From: JADHUC01 sp964617665
GTDB taxonomy: Bacteria > Planctomycetota > Planctomycetia > Pirellulales > Pirellulaceae
Length of the DNA: 13,265 nucleotides
NCBI GenBank assembly: GCA_964617665.1
Contig: CAZUAH010000384.1
Location: 1-13,265, forward strand
Direction of reading: 5' to 3'
Of this stretch, positions 7,801-10,800 are shown in pieces. The first letter of the stretch is position 1. Each line of letters opens with the position of its first letter. A model generated the notes under the pieces. It ran no database searches. It was not told where the DNA came from and worked only from the letters and a program-made list of their open reading frames with translations. Made by a program: the position numbers and the translations under genes.

Positions 7801-10800
7801 CTCGACGCGGTCGTTGCCGCCGCCACCGCCGCCACCGATGATGCCGTCACGGTCGCCGCCCGTGTTGGCGAAGTCCTTGTCCACTTCCACCTGCCCGCTC
7901 GCCGTCACGATGATCTTGTAGTGTTTGATCGAGGGGAAGTTGTCACCGCCGCCGGTTTGGGTCAGCAGGAGCGGGGTCAGTTCGGCCGGGTCCTCGGAGA
8001 CGAAATAGGTACCCACGTCCAAACCGCTGAACGTAAACGTGCCGTCACTGGCAGAGAATTGCGTATCGATCGGACTCCCGTCGTCTCCGCCCGGTTCGAA
8101 CGCGCCGTCCCCGTCGTCCAGGTGCAGTTGAATCGGGACGTCCGCCAGCCCCGGATCGGCGAACGACACGGGGAAGCCGTCGCCGTTGATGTCGTTAAAC
8201 TTCTTGCCGCTGATCGTGGCCAGCCGGAAGTTGGCGAAGTCATTGCCCGCATCGGTGGTCGGGCCGGCCGGCAGCGCGATCGTATACACGCCGCCCGCCG
8301 TTTCGACCAAACCCTGCGCTCGGAGCGCATCCGGGTCCTGGCGGACGAAGAACCTGCCCTCCGGCAGCGACACGAATTCGTACTCGCCGGTGATCTCGTC
8401 GCTGGCCGCCACCGTCAAACGCGGACCGTCGTCGCCGTTGGGTTCGAATTCGTTGTTGTCGTTGAAGTCGAAGAAAATCTCGAGCTGTACGCCGCCCAGG
8501 GGCGGGTCGGTGCCGGCAAAACCGTCCCCGGCGAGATCGTCGAAGATCGTGCCCGTGATCGAATTCGGCCCGGCGGCCAAGACCGGCGGGTTGTCCGGGG
8601 CGTCGCCCCAGTCGAAGTCGGACAGGATGTCGGTGCTGACGGTCATCTCGTCGTCGCCCGTGTTGATCCGCGTTTCGTTTGACGCGCTCACCGTCGCCGT
8701 GTCGCTGATCGCATTCACGCCTTCCGCGGCGTCTTCGCCGACTGTCATCACGACGGTCAAAGTCGCGTCGTCCGTGGGCGCCAAGTTGCCCACGGTCCAG
8801 GTGCCAGTGGCTCCGAGGGGTGGGGCATAGCTGGTTCCTGCGCTGGCCGTAATCGAATCGATTGCTACGCCCACCGGGATGGTGATCACTTCGCTCACCT
8901 CGACCCCCGAAGCGTCCGACGGCCCGTCGTTGGTGACCGTCACCACGTAGGTCAGATTGCCGGCGCTCGAACCCGCGTAGACTTCGGCCGTGCCCGTGTC
9001 GGTCGTCGCGGTCTTGGTCACCTGCAGGTCAACTTCCCGCGCCACGTCGGTGGTCTCCGTATCCGAATCGTTGGCGGGGTTGGTTTCCGTTTCGGTGACG
9101 CTGGACAACGAGGCCGTGTTGCTGATCACCTGGCCGTCGGCCGTATTGGACGCCACATTCAAGACGATGGTCAGCGTGGCGCTGGCGCCGTCGGCCAGAT
9201 TGAGCACAGTCCAGACACCCGTGCCGCTGACGTAGCCGCCCTGGCTGGTGGTGGCGTTATTGAGCGTCACCCCGGTGGGCAGCGACAGCGGATCGTTGAC
9301 TACGATCCCCGTGGCGTCCGACGGACCGTCGTTGGTGACCGTCACCACGTACGTCACTTGGTCTTGTCCGGCAATCACAACCAGGTTGTCGGCCACGCCA
9401 TCGCCGTCGTCCTTCTCCACACGAATGTCGACTTCCCGCGCCACGTCGGTGGTTTCGGTGTCCGAATCGTTGGCGGGGTTGGTTTCCGTTTCGGTGACGC
9501 TGGACAGCGAGGCCGTGTTGCTGATCACCTGGCCGTCGGCCGTATTGGACGCCACATTCAAGACGATGGTCAGCGTGGCGCTGGCGCCGTCGGCCAGATT
9601 GAGCACAGTCCAGACACCCGTGCCGCTGACGTAGCCGCCCTGGCTGGTGGTGGCGTTATTGAGCGTCACCCCGGTGGGCAGCGACAGCGGATCGTTGACC
9701 ACGATCCCCGTGGCGTCCGAGGGCCCGTCGTTGGTGACCGTCACCGTGTAGGTCACTTGGTCTTGTCCGGCAATCACGACCAGGTTGTCGGCCCCGCCAT
9801 CGCCGTCGTCTTTCTCCACTCGGATATCGACTTCCCGCGCCACGTCGGTGGTTTCGGTGTCCGAATCGTTGGCGGGGTTGGTTTCCGTTTCGGTGACGCT
9901 GGACAGCGAGGCCGTGTTGCTGATCACCTGGCCGTCGGCCGTATTGGACGCCACATTCAAGACGATGGTCAGCGTGGCGCTGGCGCCGTCAGCCAGATTG
10001 AGCACCGTCCAGACACCCGTGCCGCTGACGTAGCCGCCTTGGCTGGTGGTGGCGTTGTTGAGCGTCACCCCGGTGGGCAGCGACAGCGGATCGTTGACCA
10101 CGATTCCCGTGGCGTCCGACGGACCGTCGTTGGTGACCGTCACCGTGTAGGTCACCTGGTCTTGTCCGGCAATCACGACCAGGTTGTCGGCCCCGCCATC
10201 GCCGTCGTCTTTCTCCACTCGGATATCGACTTCCCGCGCCACGTCGGTGGTTTCCGTGTCCGAGTCGTTGGCGGGGTTGGTTTCCGTTTCGGTGACGCTG
10301 GACAACGAGGCCGTGTTGCTGATCACCTGCCCGTCGGCCGTATTGGACGCCACGTCCAAGACAATGGTCAGCGTCGCGCTGGCGCCGTCGGCCAGATTGC
10401 CCACGGTCCAAACACCCGTGCCGCTGACGTAGCCGCCTTGGCTGGTCGTGGCATTGTTGAGCGTCACACCCGTCGGCAAGCTCAGCGGATCGTTGACCAC
10501 GATCCCCGTGGCATCCGACGGCCCGTCGTTGGTGACCGTCACCGTGTAGGTCACCTGGTCTTGTCCGGCAATCACGACCAGGTTGTCGGCCCCGCCATCG
10601 CCGTCGTCTTTCTCCACTCGGATATCGACTTCCCGCGCCACGTCGGTGGTTTCGGTGTCCGAATCGTTGGCGGGGTTGGTTTCCGTTTCGGTCACGCTGG
10701 ACAACGAGGCCGTGTTGCTGATCACCTGCCCGTCGGCCGTATTGGACGCCACGTCCAAGACGATGGTCAGCGTGGCGCTGGCGCCGTCGGCCAGATTAAG

